Shown piece after piece: positions 5,391-6,748 of a stretch of 6,748 nucleotides of DNA. The position numbers were made by a program, and so were the translations under genes. The notes under the pieces are model-generated. The model ran no database searches, was not told the origin of the DNA, and saw only the letters and a list, made by a program, of their open reading frames with translations. The stretch is from Pseudomonadota bacterium (GTDB taxonomy: Bacteria; Pseudomonadota; Alphaproteobacteria; Rhodospirillales; Rhodospirillaceae). Numbering within the stretch: position 1 is the first letter of the stretch; the number at the start of each line of letters is the position of its first letter. Location of the stretch: NCBI GenBank assembly GCA_023396465.1, contig JAEWWF010000064.1, positions 1 to 6,748 on the forward strand, read 5' to 3'.

Positions 5391-6748
5391 ATGACCGTCG
5401 TCCTGCCCATGTACCAGCGCCCGGCCGCCGGGCCACGCGCCGAGTTCCGCCTTGCGTCGGACTACACCCCGGCCGGCGACCAGCCGACCGCCATCGCCGA
5501 ACTGACGGAGGGCATCGGCCAGGAAGAGCGCAACCAGGTGCTGCTGGGGGTCACCGGCTCGGGCAAGACCTTCACCATGGCCTCGGTCATCGCCGCGACC
5601 GGGCGGCCGGCGCTGGTGCTGGCCCCCAACAAGACCCTGGCGGCGCAGCTCTACGGCGAGATGAAGGCGTTCTTCCCCGACAACGCCGTCGAATACTTTG
5701 TCTCGTATTACGACTACTACCAGCCCGAGGCCTATGTGCCGCGGACGGACACCTACATCGAGAAGGACGCCAGCATCAACGAGCAGATCGACCGCATGCG
5801 CCACGCCGCCACCCGCGCGGTGCTGGAGCGGCGGGACGTGATCATCGTTGCCTCGGTGTCGTGCATCTACGGCCTCGGCTCGGTCGAGAGCTATTCGCGC
5901 ATGACCATCAGGCTGGCCGTCGACCAGACGCTCGACCGGCGCGATTTCATCAAGCAGCTGGTGGAACTGCAGTACAAGCGCAATGATGCCGCGTTCTCGC
6001 GCGGCACCTTCCGGGTGCGCGGCGATGTCATCGAAGTCTTCCCCGCCCACTATGAAGACCGCGCCTGGCGCGTTTCCCTGTTCGGCGACGTGATCGAGGC
6101 GCTGACCGAGTTCGACCCGCTGACCGGCGAGAAGTGCGGCAGCATGACCCAGACCACCATCTACCCCAACAGCCACCACGTCACCCCGCGCCCGGCCCTG
6201 TCGCAGGCGATCAAAGGCATCAAGGCGGAACTGACGGCGCGACTCGATGAACTGACGGCGGCCGGCAAGCTGCTGGAGGCCCAGCGGCTGGAACAGCGCA
6301 CCCGCTTCGACCTGGAGATGATGGAAAGCACCGGCCACTGCAAGGGCATCGAGAACTACAGCCGCTTCCTCACCGGCCGCACCCCTGGCGAGCCGCCGCC
6401 AACCCTGTTCGAGTACCTGCCGGAAGACGCGCTGTGCTTCGTCGACGAAAGCCACGTCACGGTGCCGCAGATCGGCGGCATGTTCCGGGGCGACTACGCC
6501 CGCAAGCACACCCTGGCCGAATTCGGCTTCCGCCTGCCGTCGTGCAAGGACAACCGGCCGCTGAAGTTCGAGGAATGGGACACCATGCGGCCGCAGACGG
6601 TGTTCGTCTCCGCCACCCCCGGCCCGTGGGAACTGGAACAGACCGGTGGCGTGTTCACCGAACAGGTCATCCGCCCGACCGGCCTGATCGACCCCATCTG
6701 CCACATCCGCCCGGTGGAGAAGCAGGTGGACGACCTGCTGTATGAAGC
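5391..6748 (+). CDS. uvrB: UvrABC excinuclease subunit B, N-terminal two thirds (cut by window edge)
   Basis: UvrB is the central damage-verifying ATPase of nucleotide excision repair: UvrA loads it, it inserts a beta-hairpin behind the lesion and then recruits UvrC. The 452 codons present include the start of domain 1a with YTPAGDQPTAI (25-35), the Walker A motif GVTGSGKT (53-60, K59), helicase motif Ia in LAPNKTLAAQL (77-87), the aromatic beta-hairpin EYFVSYYDYYQPEAYVP (101-117), ASVSCIYGLG (154-163), the UvrA-interacting domain 2 (roughly 160-250), Walker B/DESH in LCFVDESHVT (348-357), LPSCKDNRPLKFEEW (382-396) and SATPG (407-411). Helicase motifs V-VI and the UVR motif lie beyond the edge. 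The ATG at 5391 is preceded by GAGGGG (5373-5378) at a rather long 12 bases; the next in-frame ATG (5409) has no site. A LexA box just upstream indicates SOS induction. Confidence 0.97.
   Translation, partial: MTVVLPMYQRPAAGPRAEFRLASDYTPAGDQPTAIAELTEGIGQEERNQVLLGVTGSGKTFTMASVIAATGRPALVLAPNKTLAAQLYGEMKAFFPDNAVEYFVSYYDYYQPEAYVPRTDTYIEKDASINEQIDRMRHAATRAVLERRDVIIVASVSCIYGLGSVESYSRMTIRLAVDQTLDRRDFIKQLVELQYKRNDAAFSRGTFRVRGDVIEVFPAHYEDRAWRVSLFGDVIEALTEFDPLTGEKCGSMTQTTIYPNSHHVTPRPALSQAIKGIKAELTARLDELTAAGKLLEAQRLEQRTRFDLEMMESTGHCKGIENYSRFLTGRTPGEPPPTLFEYLPEDALCFVDESHVTVPQIGGMFRGDYARKHTLAEFGFRLPSCKDNRPLKFEEWDTMRPQTVFVSATPGPWELEQTGGVFTEQVIRPTGLIDPICHIRPVEKQVDDLLYE

Noticed and set aside
4588..5436. 283-codon upstream extension of the aminotransferase frame on the minus strand
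   Set aside because: The aminotransferase has its family-typical start at 4587 with a ribosome binding site. The extension is antisense to the DUF2141 gene and has low-complexity, non-family sequence.
5322..6704. 460-codon minus-strand open frame antisense to uvrB
   Set aside because: Long antisense frames are common opposite high-GC genes. The composition is biased and no domain is recognisable, whereas uvrB is unmistakable.

Overview
The window is an ordinary-looking stretch of chromosome from a high-GC alphaproteobacterium, most likely of the Rhodospirillales/Azospirillaceae type. The evidence is the pairing of a ChpT-type histidine phosphotransferase (an alphaproteobacterial hallmark) with cheA, an Iβ-type aspartate aminotransferase close to rhizobial AatA, a direct-repeat GAAC-N7-GAAC LexA box (the alphaproteobacterial form) and strong G/C preference at third codon positions. 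No mobile element, phage gene, CRISPR array or RNA gene was seen. The assignment to an order is inference.

Layout. The left part (1-1460) is on the minus strand: chpT, then a 220-base gap, then the start of cheA, which runs off the left edge. Divergent from chpT on the plus strand are a 64-residue DUF3553 protein, a 105-residue coiled-coil protein of unknown role that starts at GTG, and a Rhizobium etli-type (AnsA/ReAV class) L-asparaginase. The asparaginase start codon is abutted by a perfect 9-bp inverted repeat. Converging on the asparaginase is a class I aspartate aminotransferase on the minus strand. The 122 bases between the two stops hold a near-perfect 22-base duplication of the asparaginase gene end and a strong hairpin terminator. 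Divergent from the aminotransferase is an exported DUF2141 protein, followed by uvrB, which runs off the right edge. A LexA/SOS box lies just upstream of uvrB.

Function. Three themes are visible: phosphotransfer signalling (CheA Hpt domain, ChpT), aspartate/asparagine nitrogen metabolism (asparaginase yields aspartate, the aminotransferase converts it to oxaloacetate), and SOS-controlled nucleotide excision repair (uvrB). The small proteins (DUF3553, coiled coil, DUF2141) have no assigned role. I see no convincing new multi-gene system. The points most worth checking are the hairpin at the asparaginase start, the SOS box at uvrB, the orphan coiled-coil protein and the duplicated gene end.
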